Assembly (NCBI GenBank): GCA_009760855.2
Contig: WPIO01000034.1
Coordinates: forward strand, 2,123,001 to 2,187,000
DNA length: 64,000 nucleotides
Reading direction: 5' to 3'
Origin: Cristatella mucedo
Lineage: Eukaryota > Bryozoa > Phylactolaemata > Cristatellidae
In this document: positions 23,301 to 64,000 of the stretch, one piece after another
Layout of the letters: every line of letters begins with the position of its first letter
Numbering within the stretch: the stretch's first letter is position 1
Position numbers and translations under genes: made by a program
Notes under the pieces: generated by a model
What the model was told of the DNA's origin: nothing
Seen by the model: only the letters and a program-made list of their open reading frames with translations
Database searches by the model: none

Positions 23301-25000
23301 AAAATAAAATAAATTTAATTTATTTGAATAGCTTTCGAACTAGAGAACCTAATCTCCATTCTGAAACTTCACATACGCCGTGGGGCTCGACCCCACGACC
23401 TCGGTCAACAAATACATTCACCTTGATCTCGGTTTTTAAAGGCGAGCACCTGAACCACCGGGCCAAGCCAGCACGAAAGAAATGTGCTATCTTGGAAAGC
23501 CTGCTGCTTCACCTCGAAGGTACTCAGCTCGTATGCTTCTGTACATCTATCCGCCTAGAGTTTCCTCCTTAACGTCTGTAAAAAATATCTTTAAACAAAA
23601 AGTATCCTCCCTCTGAAAACCGACTCCGAGCGCGAAAGCTTGCTGGTCTAATAGCCTTTTCAGCCTCATCTAAAAAATTGGCAGATCTCTGTAGAACGAC
23701 CTCGAACCTGCCCAGTATTTTCCCAAGAAGCTCAACCAGACCCCGCCCTTTCTGGAAACAGAAAGGACGGATTCCAAGCGCGGCAGATCGTCCCTAGAAA
23801 CCTAGCAGCGCCCAGGAGAGGCGACCGGAGGAATTAAAGGGCTCGTGGCAAAGGAGGGGGCTTGGACGGCTGTAGCAGACTGGCCCGCTCCTTCAACCAA
23901 GCCCATGGGGGGGCCTTAGCCCCCTCTCTGCTCTTGGTTCAAGCTCTCGTCACAATCTCGCGTAGGCACTTCTCCATAGTCCGCTGCTGAAATCTAGGAC
24001 GAAACCTATCCGAGATTGAATTGCTGTCTCATTGGAGTGGGCCCCCATGTTTATACTATTTTTCACTACGATTGAAGGCACTATGGGTCACGAGCCATAC
24101 CTGATCGTCAACGACGGTGTAAGCATCAACGCTTTCTACAATATCTGCCCACACAGAGGATCGCTGCTCGTAAGATCAGCCTTTGGCACAGCATCCAGTT
24201 TCGCGTGTGCCAACCGCGGTCGAGTGTACGCTCTAGATGGCAGCCTTCTCTCGAAGACGCCACTTGACGCCTCGGACGCCGAGACCTCCTCCGTCGAAGC
24301 TCGCGAGTCGTCGGAGCGTTTGGGACGAGCAGCGATAGCTACATTCGGACCGGCCGTTCTCGTGCACTTGCAGCAACCCGGCGTCGCCGGCTGCACAAGT
24401 GGCAGCCCAGCTGAGCCGAACAATCGGGCAACTTCGAAGCTGCCAACCTTCACCTTGCTGCAGACTGCAGAGTTCCAAGCCAGCAGCAATTGGAAGCTGA
24501 TCGTCGAGAAGTACCTGCAACACATGGGAGCACCGAGTGACCAGAGGCGGCACCGCGAGAGCTATTTCCCGGATAGGCGGAGCACAAAGCCGCCGACCTC
24601 CGAAGGAGCGGACTCGGCGAAGCAGAGTGGTAATTACTCGACTTACATTTACCCGAATGTTTTCATCGAGCGAAGCCGCGAAGGCGTGGTCGCCAGGTAC
24701 GTCACTCCGCTGGATTTCAACCTGTGCGCCGTCACGGTCGACTATTTCGCGTTGTTTCCGAGCGGCTCTTCTTCGGAGGATGAGAAGCCGGAAGTGGGAA
24801 GAGAACTTGCCGGAAAAGATCAGGTAGAAACGCGAGAATGCCTTCGAGAGTGCGAAGACATGCAAAAGAGTATGCTGTCGAAGCGTGCACAAACGCTGAG
24901 GTCTTGCTCTGCGGTCGACGCGAAGACGCACGAGTTCCACGTCACTCTTGCCGAAGATTTGAAAGAGGCTCTGCAACTCAAGTTTGACATCACGATCTAA
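15949..25000 (+). CDS. Choline-monooxygenase-like Rieske non-haem iron oxygenase with degenerate metal ligands
   Basis: Exons 15949-16142, 16250-16359 and 24078-25000 join in phase to 1227 nt, 408 residues, the usual size for this family. Order: Arg-rich N terminus with no signal peptide (mitochondrial type, inferred); NLPPSW plus YTQRSMHSLEM, the family's entry motif; GSYFT plus GTMGHEPYLIVNDG; Rieske core ICPHRGSLL and, 17 residues after its His, CANRGRVYALDGSLL; NWKLIVEKYLQHMGAPS; YIYPNVFIERS near the C terminus. Active members oxidise choline or related betaines. Here the second Rieske His is Arg (CxxR for CxxH), and the two iron His expected after EKYLQ align with Gly and Gln. Oxygenase chemistry is therefore unlikely. 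The open frame argues for a retained non-catalytic role or very recent decay. Intron 2 is 7.7 kb and full of repeats. Confidence 0.85.
16250..16359 (+). CDS. Rieske oxygenase exon 2
   Basis: Acceptor cgtctgcag ends at 16249 and donor GTGAGA starts at 16360. It encodes YTQRSMHSLEMSAVYNARW, then VGVGSVQRV and SAGSYFT. Relatives have YT-x-LE-x-IF-x-W-x-VG-x-GSYFTG here. It ends in phase 1 and the split Gly is completed by exon 3. Confidence 0.85.
17589..18346 (-). mobile_element. LINE B, 5'-truncated copy
   Basis: Read on the minus strand it goes from HFSPTCTGYQ-type reverse transcriptase C-terminal sequence through PDLTTFKKNLKTHLF to the terminal stem-loop and TATTATTATT tail. Frameshifts split the coding part, which is open at 17827-18102 and 17889-18278. 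Confidence 0.85.
18551..18716 (-). repeat. SINE1 copy
   Basis: Plus strand shows AGCTGATTAAACAGCCTCTT, TTGTATAGCGACAGAAGAG, then GTGGATTCGAATGTATGACC and CCATCACGGTTCA. It is nearly full length and lies head to tail with the next copy. Confidence 0.85.
18725..18917 (-). repeat. SINE1 copy with duplicated B-box region
   Basis: It has the same order as the neighbouring copy. The B-box complement appears twice, at about 18818-18833 (GGATTCGACCCCACGACC) and 18849-18866 (GATTTGAACCCACGACCG), separated by GGGAAAAACGCCGTAT. It is a short internal duplication of the tRNA-like part. Confidence 0.8.
19621..19672 (+). repeat. Short minisatellite next to a LINE insertion
   Basis: Units of TGTC[GA]CTAGCGGGG recur before the LINE (19634-19672) and after it (19963-20000), so the element landed inside a small local repeat. 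Confidence 0.6.
19673..19962 (+). mobile_element. LINE B 3' end with flanking target-site duplication
   Basis: It starts within the KRNLKTHLFRTAFSG codons and ends with the stem-loop (AAAGCGCC at 19903-19910 against GGCGCTTT at 19935-19942) and an ATT tail. It is flanked by TGTCACTAGCGGGGGATT (19655-19672) and the same 18-mer with one mismatch at 19963-19980. Confidence 0.88.
20283..20312. repeat. (AC)n microsatellite
   Basis: About 15 AC units, directly next to a SINE1 3' end. Confidence 0.95.
20318..20476 (-). repeat. SINE1 copy
   Basis: Plus strand shows TTAGCTGATTTAACAGCC, CGGCAGAAGAGCCTTAACGG, AGATTCGAACACATGAAC, then CTATCACGGCCC. It ends against the AC repeat. Confidence 0.82.
22575..22728 (-). 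repeat. SINE2 (tRNA-derived head, LINE B tail)
   Basis: The minus strand reads a tRNA-like head (GGATTGGTCCAGCGGTTAAG, then a GTGGGCTCGGGCCC B box). GCGCCTGAATAGAGATTAAG and TCTCTTGGGGCGC follow, the LINE B 3' stem-loop, ending in an AT-rich tail. Confidence 0.82.
22745..23260 (-). mobile_element. LINE B, 5'-truncated copy
   Basis: The plus strand starts with the tail complement AATAATATGTTTGTATAGCG. It then shows the 3' UTR and the KKNLKTHLF/APKAWN coding remnants up to GGTCGGCGAGAAGTGGTG. Stops and frameshifts are numerous. Confidence 0.8.
23305..23476 (-). repeat. SINE2 copy
   Basis: The complement of a tRNA-like head (GGGCTCGACCCCACGACCTC, then CGAGCACCTGAACCACCGGG) is joined to a diverged LINE B tail (AGAGAACCTAATCTCCATTC). 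Confidence 0.75.
24078..25000 (+). CDS. Rieske oxygenase exon 3 (Rieske and catalytic domains)
   Basis: The acceptor gattgaag (AG at 24076-24077) follows a T-rich tract, and TAA lies at 24998-25000. There are 307 codons without a stop. It carries ICPHRG, CANRGRVYALDG, NWKLIVEKYLQHMG and YIYPNVFIERS. The frame opens earlier at ATG 24032, but that stretch is intron: only the splice at 24078 restores the family's GSYFTGT sequence. A linker rich in Ser/Glu/Lys follows FALFPSG and seems longer than usual. Confidence 0.88.
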
Positions 25001-25014
25001 ACCCGAACTCCATG

Positions 25015-25054
25015 TCCCTCTTTCTCTCTCTCACTCACTCACTCACTCGCTCGC

Positions 25055-25142
<88 letters not shown>
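25015..25142. repeat. (CT)n microsatellite with CTCA/CTCG start
   Basis: CTCACTCACTCACTCGCTCG leads into about 45 uninterrupted CT units. It starts 15 bases after the stop codon of the Rieske gene, so it should be transcribed in its 3' UTR. Confidence 0.95.
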
Positions 25143-25145
<3 letters not shown>

Positions 25146-25469
25146 GTCTGTCTCAAGCTGACTCTTATCATGCCGTCACTTCCTACCGAAATCACATGCA
25201 AGGCTTAAAATGCATTAAACGGCTGCCATCGCAGTCCAACCGTCCTAGCCGTTTGAGCGACAGCAGAATGTCGCCACAGTCAATCGCTGCTTCGTCAATG
25301 AACGATGGCAGCACACTTTCAACTAATGTGGACAGGTGGATTTGTAAAGAGGAATTGCCGTGCACCTGTTACGTTACCGTGCACAAATAAGCTGCAGCCG
25401 ATTACCAAATATGGATCTTTTTTTAAAGGAAACTCTTGCCGTTACTTTTGCCGGCTGGCGTATTACTAT

Positions 25470-25475
25470 AATAAA
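25470..25475 (+). terminator. Candidate poly(A) signal for the Rieske gene
   Basis: AATAAA lies 470 bp after the stop codon, past the CT microsatellite. There is no direct evidence that it is used. Confidence 0.3.
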
Positions 25476-25721
25476 ACTTCTCTCGTGTGCTTTGTGGTTA
25501 ATTAGCGATGGGGTCGGCGGTTCCAAATTTTGCAGGTCTTGAGTATTTGCAATGTTTTTCAAAGAACCGGGCCGCATGTCTCCATCATGCTCCAGTGCTT
25601 CATGCTTAGTGTCTTCGCACTACGCAGCTAGCGTGGCAATTGGATTAAATTTGTGGCGTCTGTCGTCAGGCAGCCTGAGCTCAAACCAAGGCAACAGCCT
25701 TTTCCAGATACGAAAGTCTTT

Positions 25722-26140
25722 TATAATAATGATAATAAAAAACAGACATTGTATTGCATCCTCAGAGTGCTCAATCTCTTTCGAAGCACTTTACAGATGC
25801 TGTACAGAAAGTATGATCAAATGAGTAGCGGTACTATGCGAAATGTCAGCAAGCGTAAGATTGTTAGGTGTGACATGCACGGAGTCAACATTTAGATAGG
25901 GTTAGCAGCAGCAGGCACGCTGTCAGCACGAACAAGCCCGCAAAAAACGAATCGCGTGGACGTTCTAAATGCTGTGTTAAACAGATGCATTTTAACGTTC
26001 TTTTTAAACGTCAAGTAAGGGGATGTCTTGACATCAGTCGGGAGTGGGTTCCACATTTCGGGAGCATGTGAACTCAAGGCACAGTCTCCAAAGGATGTGA
26101 GGCTCATACGAGATGTCGCTACGCCATTTCGTGGTATGAC
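25722..26140 (-). mobile_element. LINE B 3' part
   Basis: Complement of the LINE B tail (ATAATAATGATAATAA, CTCAGAGTGCTCAATCTC) followed by 3' UTR and C-terminal codons. On the minus strand it reads SLTSFGDCALSSHAPEMWNP. A C run starts at 26149. Confidence 0.8.
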
Positions 26141-28837
26141 GGCTGACCCCCCCCCCCCCCGTTGGTTTGTGGCTAAGAGGCAGCCCCCTACCACCAGTCA
26201 ACTCTCATCCCGTGTCCGTAACCGTAGCTGGATGCTGCTTTGCGAGTTCACATTTGCTGTAAAAAAAAAAGCGTATTCACCTAAGAATCAGACTTGAGCA
26301 TACAGAAAGAGAAGGAGCCAGCGAAGCTGGAGCAGCCTCCACGCGCTCTTACGATTTGGCGTTCTTACATTTCCCCTGAATTTCTAATATATTTCCTTCG
26401 CATGAAATTTTCTAAAACACGAACTAATGCTGTAGTTGTGCGAAAGCGCCTAGGCCTCCGCGTAGGCGTAGGGTGCTCGTACTTCCCAGCCCAGATCACG
26501 GGTTCGAGTCCTGCGACGGAAAATTCTTTGATATCCACTGCAAGCGTTGGTGGTTGGCCTTCAAGGCCCTTTTGCCGCAATTTTAATGAGCTAACCTTTT
26601 TTTACTTCACTTCAGTGGATGCGTATTCATCTCTGAACAAATGCGCGCCTAATCATTCGGTCTTCGAGCGTGCACGGAGGCTTTGTTACAAACGGCTTCC
26701 TCGCGCTGACAGAATTGGTGGAACTTTAGATAAATATCCGTGCTCGTAACGGCGAAACTCTCACCCGAGGCGCCACAAATACCGGTGAACTTTTTAGCCT
26801 TGGAATTGCGGCTAGTGACTTGTAGATGCGGCACCAATGCACGCAGGTCACCGAACGACAGTAGCCGAACGCGGCAGTAGCAGAGAGCACCCGTACCTTA
26901 AGATAAAAAGGCCGTATCCGTAGCATAGATAAGTCCATTCGACCGCGCCAGAGGTTCGCAACCATTCAGAACAACCGAGGACGCACAACTCCAGCACGTC
27001 GCCTAGAGCGTCACTCAACTGCCCGACCCGAGGTCTGGTGCGCTACCAATGCCTCGCTCAAAGCCTCGATCTCAGCTGAGTATTATATTACCTCGGATTG
27101 TATGCCGCCCAGCCATAGAGTATCCCATAAACGGCTCTTGGCTGTTATAATTCAGTAACAGAGAATAATATTTCGGCAGTCCCAACCATAATCTAGCTGA
27201 TGCTGCAAGCCGCCATCTCAATTAGCCCTCTTCGCGGTCGACGGCTAGCGTAGACAGCTACTCACTCGTTCATTATGTAGTAAATGCCAAACATTCTGAG
27301 TAGACTTTTAAAATATTTTTCCATTACCAGCTGCAAATTGTGCCATCGAATTTTAGCCTCATAGTAAGGTGCTCGCACTTAACGACCCAAATCGTAGAGG
27401 TTTGTGTCCGGCAGCAGGTAATTTTTATCTCCAGCAGCTGAAAGCAGACGTGAAAGCCGCCGAGTTTTCTGCTGCCACGTAAACGAGACTATTGACTCGG
27501 TTGATATTTCCGTGTTTAGTCGGCACTTTGCAGACATAAGAGATGCTGTTACTGCAGCGGCTCATTCCAGGATTGCGAAAGTACTAAGGTCGGCCGCTCA
27601 ATTGCTGGTTATAATAAATGCCCTGTATGAAAGGGTCGAGCTAGTCTATCTATCCCTTTGCTGTTTATCTTTACAAATGAGAGCTGCATCAACCAGCGAA
27701 ATCGAAAAGCCTCGCATTATGACGCACTAACTTTTTCTAGACAGCCCATCAAGAATGCGAGAGCACCAGATAATCTAGTTGTGTCATGGCACCCAGCCAC
27801 GGACTCTCTCTCGAAAACGCTCGCTAGCCCGCTACGAAAACAATATCGCAACATTAATTAAAGCTAAGGCAAAGTCACGAGCACCCGCCAGGTCCCGTGC
27901 ATAATGCCTGTAGCCGGGGCCACAGCTCTGCCAAAAGGCAGTGCTTCAATATAATGCAGGCAATTTAATACCCAGATCTTTCAATTGCTCCAGTATTCAA
28001 AATTATCCATCAATTACTCGATGAGATGAGAAGTGTTTACTACATACACACCAATACGGTACTCTTAGGTGCTCGGCGGTAAGATTTTTCTTTATACGAC
28101 AGCACAATTTTCACTTATTTGGCACTTAATGGGTAAGTCTTGGTAAGTCGAAGGATAGCACAGCCGAATAAGAAACAATTCAAATTAAAAAGCCACCGTG
28201 ACAGCGCTTCGTGCTCTTAAAAAAAATAGCCAATAAAAGTTTGCTACTGCTAGGTTACTGAAAGTGCGAGCACTTTCAATACCAGTCGTCCTCCAACTTG
28301 CAACATCCACGCTGCTAGTCGCAAAGGGCACTCACTGTAAGTCATAAATATATTCATTGCGATCAGAGCGGTCGTGCGTTATTTCTGAAGACGCCCTGCC
28401 ACTTTTAATCACGTACCTTCTTGATTCAAACTTGATAGTTTATTTTGCATTCGTAGTCGATGCTTACTCGAAATGTAAAGCAAAGAAAAATAAGTTTAAT
28501 TTTGCAACATTTGATTGTTCACTCAAAGACGAGTGCTGCTGCAGCTCGCGAAAGATTTAATCAGCACTTGGCTCACGGTCGCTGGATGGATATCTTCGAT
28601 AATCCATAGAGCAGCCTCTCCTGCGCCCCCTAGTTAAGCATACCGTGCTGAGCTCAAATAATTTAGAGGTCCTGCACGTTCTCCGCTTGCAACACTTGAC
28701 GGGTATTGAAAGGATAATTCGTAAAGAGGCCATCGCACCAGCGAAATCTCTGCAAAGCTGGATTTTTGAAAACATTTCACCACATCCCGATTGCACTCGG
28801 GGTAAGAGTAAATTAAATAAACGCCGAAAATTAACGC
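26141..28837. other. Intergenic stretch between convergent genes, no gene recognised
   Basis: Apart from a SINE1 copy and a diverged tRNA-like remnant at 27365-27420 (AAGGTGCTCGCACTTAACG), I see nothing that supports a gene. Confidence 0.45.
26440..26606 (+). repeat. SINE1 copy (diverged, tRNA-like head on plus strand)
   Basis: GTGCTCGTACTTCCCAG, ATCACGGGTTCGAGTCCTGC (B box), CCACTGCAAGCGTTGGTGG, AAGGCCCTTTTGCCGC, then TGAGCTAACCTTTTTTTA follow the SINE1 order from head to T-rich end. Confidence 0.7.
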
Positions 28838-28978
28838 CAAGCTGGTTTGGTCCAGCGGTTAAGGTGCTCGCCCCGACCCAGGTCTGACTGAGGTCGTGGG
28901 CTCGAGCCCCGAGGCATATGTGAAGCGCCTGAATAGAGATTAAGTTCTCTTGGGGTGCTATATAAATTAATTATATTT
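28838..28978 (+). repeat. SINE2 copy, best preserved
   Basis: A-box side TGGTCCAGCGGTTAAGGTGC, B-box GTGGGCTCGAGCCCC, then GAAGCGCCTGAATAGAGAT and TAAGTTCTCTTGGGGTGCT, ending ATATAAATTAATTATATT. The stem arms are AAGCGCC at 28923-28929 and GGGGTGCT at 28952-28959. The head is tRNA-derived and the tail matches LINE B. Confidence 0.87.
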
Positions 28979-30276
28979 TAAATGCAAAAGTGGCCGAAAC
29001 TCTCCTACCAGCTCCGTCTTCTCGGCGTTCACCACGACAATTTCGTTTTCGGCATGTTAGACTGTTAGTTGGTGCAGTGGACACAACTCCTGCAGTGGAC
29101 ACAACTCCACGACAGTCCATAGCCTCTGACTTGAGCACGGTGTCAACCAGATAACACCCAAAGCTTGCCACGAGACTCGCAACAACAAGAGAAAAGCTGT
29201 GCTTGACATGCCTGCAGGCTACGTCACGTTCCAGTAGGTCGCCGCATGAGTGCACGTGGGGGGTGGGTCAGGTCAGGTCAGGATTAACGGTGAGACAGCT
29301 CAAGACAGCAGCTAAGATAACTTATATTTTAGAAACATAAGAAGTCATACAATAAATAAACTAGGCACACGGCCAGGCCGTAGTGCAGAGCACCGTAATA
29401 ATAATAATGATAATGATAACTGTCGGGCTAAGTCGGACTGACTAGCAATAATAGCAGCCTACCAGAATGAGCCGACTAGGCTGACACAAGGTTCACCAGG
29501 AAAACCTGGGCAGCCGCCCGACTGGGCATACGTGGTGCTGCCGTGCCGCTGGCCGTGCGGAGCAGCAGACGACACAAGTGCCGCCCTCGGTCCATCCACC
29601 GACGGAGGCGTCAGTTCGCTGCTGTCACTCTGCAGCTCGAGCGGCGGTGGAGCAATCTGAGGCGACCCTGCTCCCGGGCCGAGCACCGAGAACGATGTGT
29701 ACCGAACACCAACCGTGGCACGGCTCGGCTCGGCAGGCGCTAAGCTAAGCGTGGCACACAACATGCTGGCTTCTGCAGCATTAACGGCTGATGCTACGGT
29801 CTAGCCCTCGGAAGACGAGGCACAGCAGGCCACACTGCTGCTGCTGCTGCTTCGGAGAGAGCGATGGCAGGAGCTAGCGGCTGCAGGAGCTGCTCGCCAG
29901 TGAGAGGCCGAGCGGTGGCTGTGGCTAAAATTGCCACACAAAGAAAGCATCGTCGGCTGCTGCTGGAGTTGGAGGGGGGAGGACTGAGCACATGCTCACC
30001 GGGGAGGTGGGCTCCAGCGACGGGCGATATAAAAAAGAAACCAAGAATGACGCCTGGCAGCGGGCCACCGTCGCCAGCGCACCGGAGTATGAGAGCCGAG
30101 CTGAGCAGATCTAGTCGGCGTGGAGGAGTGAGAAGTGAATTGGCCGATCGGCCGTCCGGGCTGGTCTCGCTGAGCCGACCTCGGCTTTGTGCCGACCGAC
30201 GTGCGACGATCGCGAGACGAACTGGCGACGCGCTCAGCGACACCACTTGCATGCTGCCCAGTACAATGGCCGGCGG
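28979..30276. other. LRCH-like 3' flank, GC-rich, probably 3' UTR
   Basis: Open frames run on both strands (29459-29764 and 29794-30252 minus; 29864-30376 plus). Their residue content follows GC skew and none shows a domain. A direct repeat GCAGTGGACACAACTCC lies at about 29070-29107. Confidence 0.4.
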
Positions 30277-62217
<31,941 letters not shown>

Positions 62218-62317
62218 CTGCAGAGACAGATGTATTCAGCGCTCGTGTGCCACGGTGAGCAAGGTTCTGGGTTTAAGCTGCCACACAGCCACACGACAGC
62301 TTAGAGAGGGCGCCTAC

Positions 62318-62396
62318 CGGCAGCTCTAGCTTGCTGGCACGCACAGTCATAAAAACTTCGTCTGCCAGCATAAGCTGCTGCTGCTGCCACTCCATA
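62318..62396 (-). CDS. Possible upstream LRCH-like exon (EWQQQQLMLADEVF), unresolved
   Basis: Between tcgttggcag and donor GTAGGC lies MEWQQQQLMLADEVFMTVRA, then SKLELP, loosely like the SGVLNLSGRKLREFP start of LRCH proteins. It ends in phase 0, whereas the next firm exon needs phase 2. So at least one exon with the first LRRs is missing, or this call is wrong. Confidence 0.25.
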
Positions 62397-62522
62397 CTGC
62401 CAACGACGTGGAAGCTGCATCCGTCAACTCGTGTTTAACGGCTATCACGGCCAAACACCATGATGCACTGCTGAATCAGAGCCGAGGTCAGGATCAGGAT
62501 CGAGTGGCAATGATCTAGCTAC

Positions 62523-63936
62523 CATGCAGTCCCTGTCTCTCTGTATCTCGCGATTGATCCAAGCACAAAGAAAGTGATAGCTGTGAATTGCAGGTATACT
62601 TAAGAATGAATATGAAAAACCCAAACCTCAGAGGGCATGTAATAGTCAAGCTGTAAGCTCACAGTCTGCTTCCGAGCGACAGAGGGATTCCCGCATAGGT
62701 GTGCCGATACTGGACCACTATTTCGGCATTGACCTACCATTCTCCATTATCCCCACGGTAAGCTATTCAAACTCAGAGTAAATATAAGAAACAAGGTAAA
62801 AGAAACGCATATGTGTTGTGCAAGTGCCACTATCCTATCTGCATTGACGACACACAGATGGAAAGACACATACTAGCTCAGATTTTTGGTTCAGCTAGGC
62901 AATTCTCATACACCTGACAACCAACCCCACCCTCCCCAACCCCCCCCCCCAGAGCACCTAGCAGGATGCTGTGTTTATCTTGAGCCCTGCACTTGCCAGC
63001 ACTAGGTTACAGCATTTACTAACCGACCTGTGCAACGACCGATATAACTACCGGTTTGGTTATTGGGTTATCAATTTGGTTGTTGGGTTTGGATTTGGCA
63101 CCTTTCCTTACCCCATTGACAGAGCTTCATACCTAGCTTGGCTGGGAATGCAGGCCTCAGGCAGCACAGCTTCGAGTGATTGATGGCTGAGTGAGCTGCT
63201 GCTTTCTGTGGCCCAATCAAAACTGGAATGAGTCAGCAAACTTTCTCACCCATTGTCTGCATCTCCATCTGCTGGTGAAAATATCTTTCCCATCTCGGTC
63301 CAGAGTAACGCTGACCTCTATAGTTCATGCTGCTAGAGAGATATGTGACACCTTCGAGTTCATTGCAGCATTGCACTATTTGGTCACCTGCACATCAACC
63401 TGACAAAAAGTATTTGAGCACTTATGACAAAGAAATCGTGGCCAGTTGCAACCATCCTCATTTTGCATCACCGAGCACATTCCAGTGTGACTAGCCTACA
63501 GCCTACGGTTCAACGAAAAACACAAGCTCGATCAACTACGGCACGGCAGGGCTTCGGTTCTTAAAAGTCACCGTTTAACAATTAAAAAGGAAGCAAACAT
63601 GGCAGAAAACTAATCTCAGAGAGGAGAAAGTCATAACCAATACGTTGGACGAGATAGGAATAAGTTGACAAATTCTTTGGACAAACATAACTGCCGCTGT
63701 TTCCCATCCATGGGGTCTAGCATGAAGAAATGAATGAACATGGTCTTGCACAGAATAGCTAGCTATGTGAGAGTCAATAGCCCACGGGGCCCTCTGCAAG
63801 CTTGGGCACAAACGACGTCGATAAAATATCGCATTCTGACAAAGAGCAATAATGCGGCAGTCATTGCACTCATGAAATACTCACTATCCACACGAGGTGA
63901 AACATGCATGGCAATGAAGGGCAACAGGAAGAGCTC
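62523..63936 (-). CDS. Unidentified minus-strand gene fragment at the right edge (four phase-compatible candidate exons)
   Basis: In transcript order: 63936-63885 (ELFLLPFIAMHVSPRVD; strong ctgcag acceptor and GTGAGT donor), 63375-63250 (QCCNELEGVTYLSSSMNYRG, QRYSGPRWERYFHQQMEM; donor GTGAGA), 62762-62738 (AYRGDNGE; donor GTAGGT), 62580-62523 (YHFLCAWINREIQRDRDCM; donor GTAGCT). Each end phase matches the next start. I do not recognise the protein. It lies just upstream of the LRCH-like exons and could be a neighbouring gene or an unusual 5' part. Two of the exons are tiny, so chance is a real alternative. Confidence 0.35.
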
Positions 63937-64000
63937 CTGCAGGAAGTTGACAGTAACAGATGAGGGAGATCCGAGCAGAATAAGGTGGCAGTGACGTCAA

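Larger units (their letters stand above)
16360..24077. other. Intron 2 of the Rieske gene, repeat-filled
   Basis: The 7.7 kb intron carries LINE B pieces (17589-18346 minus, 19673-19962 plus, 22745-23260 minus), three SINE1 copies, two SINE2 copies and an (AC)n run. The GC-rich stretch 21630-22190 has open frames on both strands but no domain I recognise. Confidence 0.7.

Noticed and set aside
24233-24976. 247-codon minus-strand open frame over the Rieske exon
   Set aside because: It mirrors the coding strand's GC-rich codons, shows no domain, and the sense frame has clear homology and splice continuity.

Overview
The window is from an animal nuclear genome. It has spliceosomal GT-AG introns from under 100 bp to several kb, animal-type gene families, and a heavy load of decayed LINEs, tRNA-derived SINEs and long CT/GA/AC microsatellites. 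Nothing looks bacterial, viral or organellar. The gene set and the L2/CR1-like LINE suggest an invertebrate, perhaps a lophotrochozoan or flatworm, but the species cannot be fixed from the sequence alone.

Three genes were assembled by hand from exons whose splice sites and reading phases agree. (1) Plus strand, left edge to 6462: the 3' half of a PTEN-family voltage-sensing phosphatase / TPTE-like gene, covering the end of the phosphatase domain and the C2 domain. (2) Plus strand, 15949-25000: a three-exon choline-monooxygenase-like Rieske oxygenase of about 408 residues. Its frame is open throughout, yet one Rieske histidine and both active-site iron histidines are replaced, so it reads as a pseudoenzyme or a very young pseudogene. 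(3) Minus strand, about 62.2 kb down to 30277: an LRCH gene (leucine-rich repeats plus calponin-homology domain) of at least 14 exons over 32 kb. Genes 2 and 3 converge tail to tail, 5.3 kb apart. Upstream of gene 3, four phase-compatible minus-strand candidate exons (62523-63936) may belong to another, unrecognised gene.

The rest is mostly repeats. LINE family B is L2/CR1-like and present in more than a dozen 5'-truncated copies. Each ends in a stem-loop and an ATT-rich tail. A second LINE family (A) lies at 3.9-4.35 kb and 14.4-15.7 kb. SINE1 is tRNA-derived with its own body (about 14 copies). SINE2 is tRNA-derived and carries the LINE B 3' stem-loop, so it looks like a parasite of LINE B. 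These elements fill the long introns of genes 2 and 3. The stretches 6.5-14.3 kb and 26.2-28.8 kb hold no gene I could recognise.
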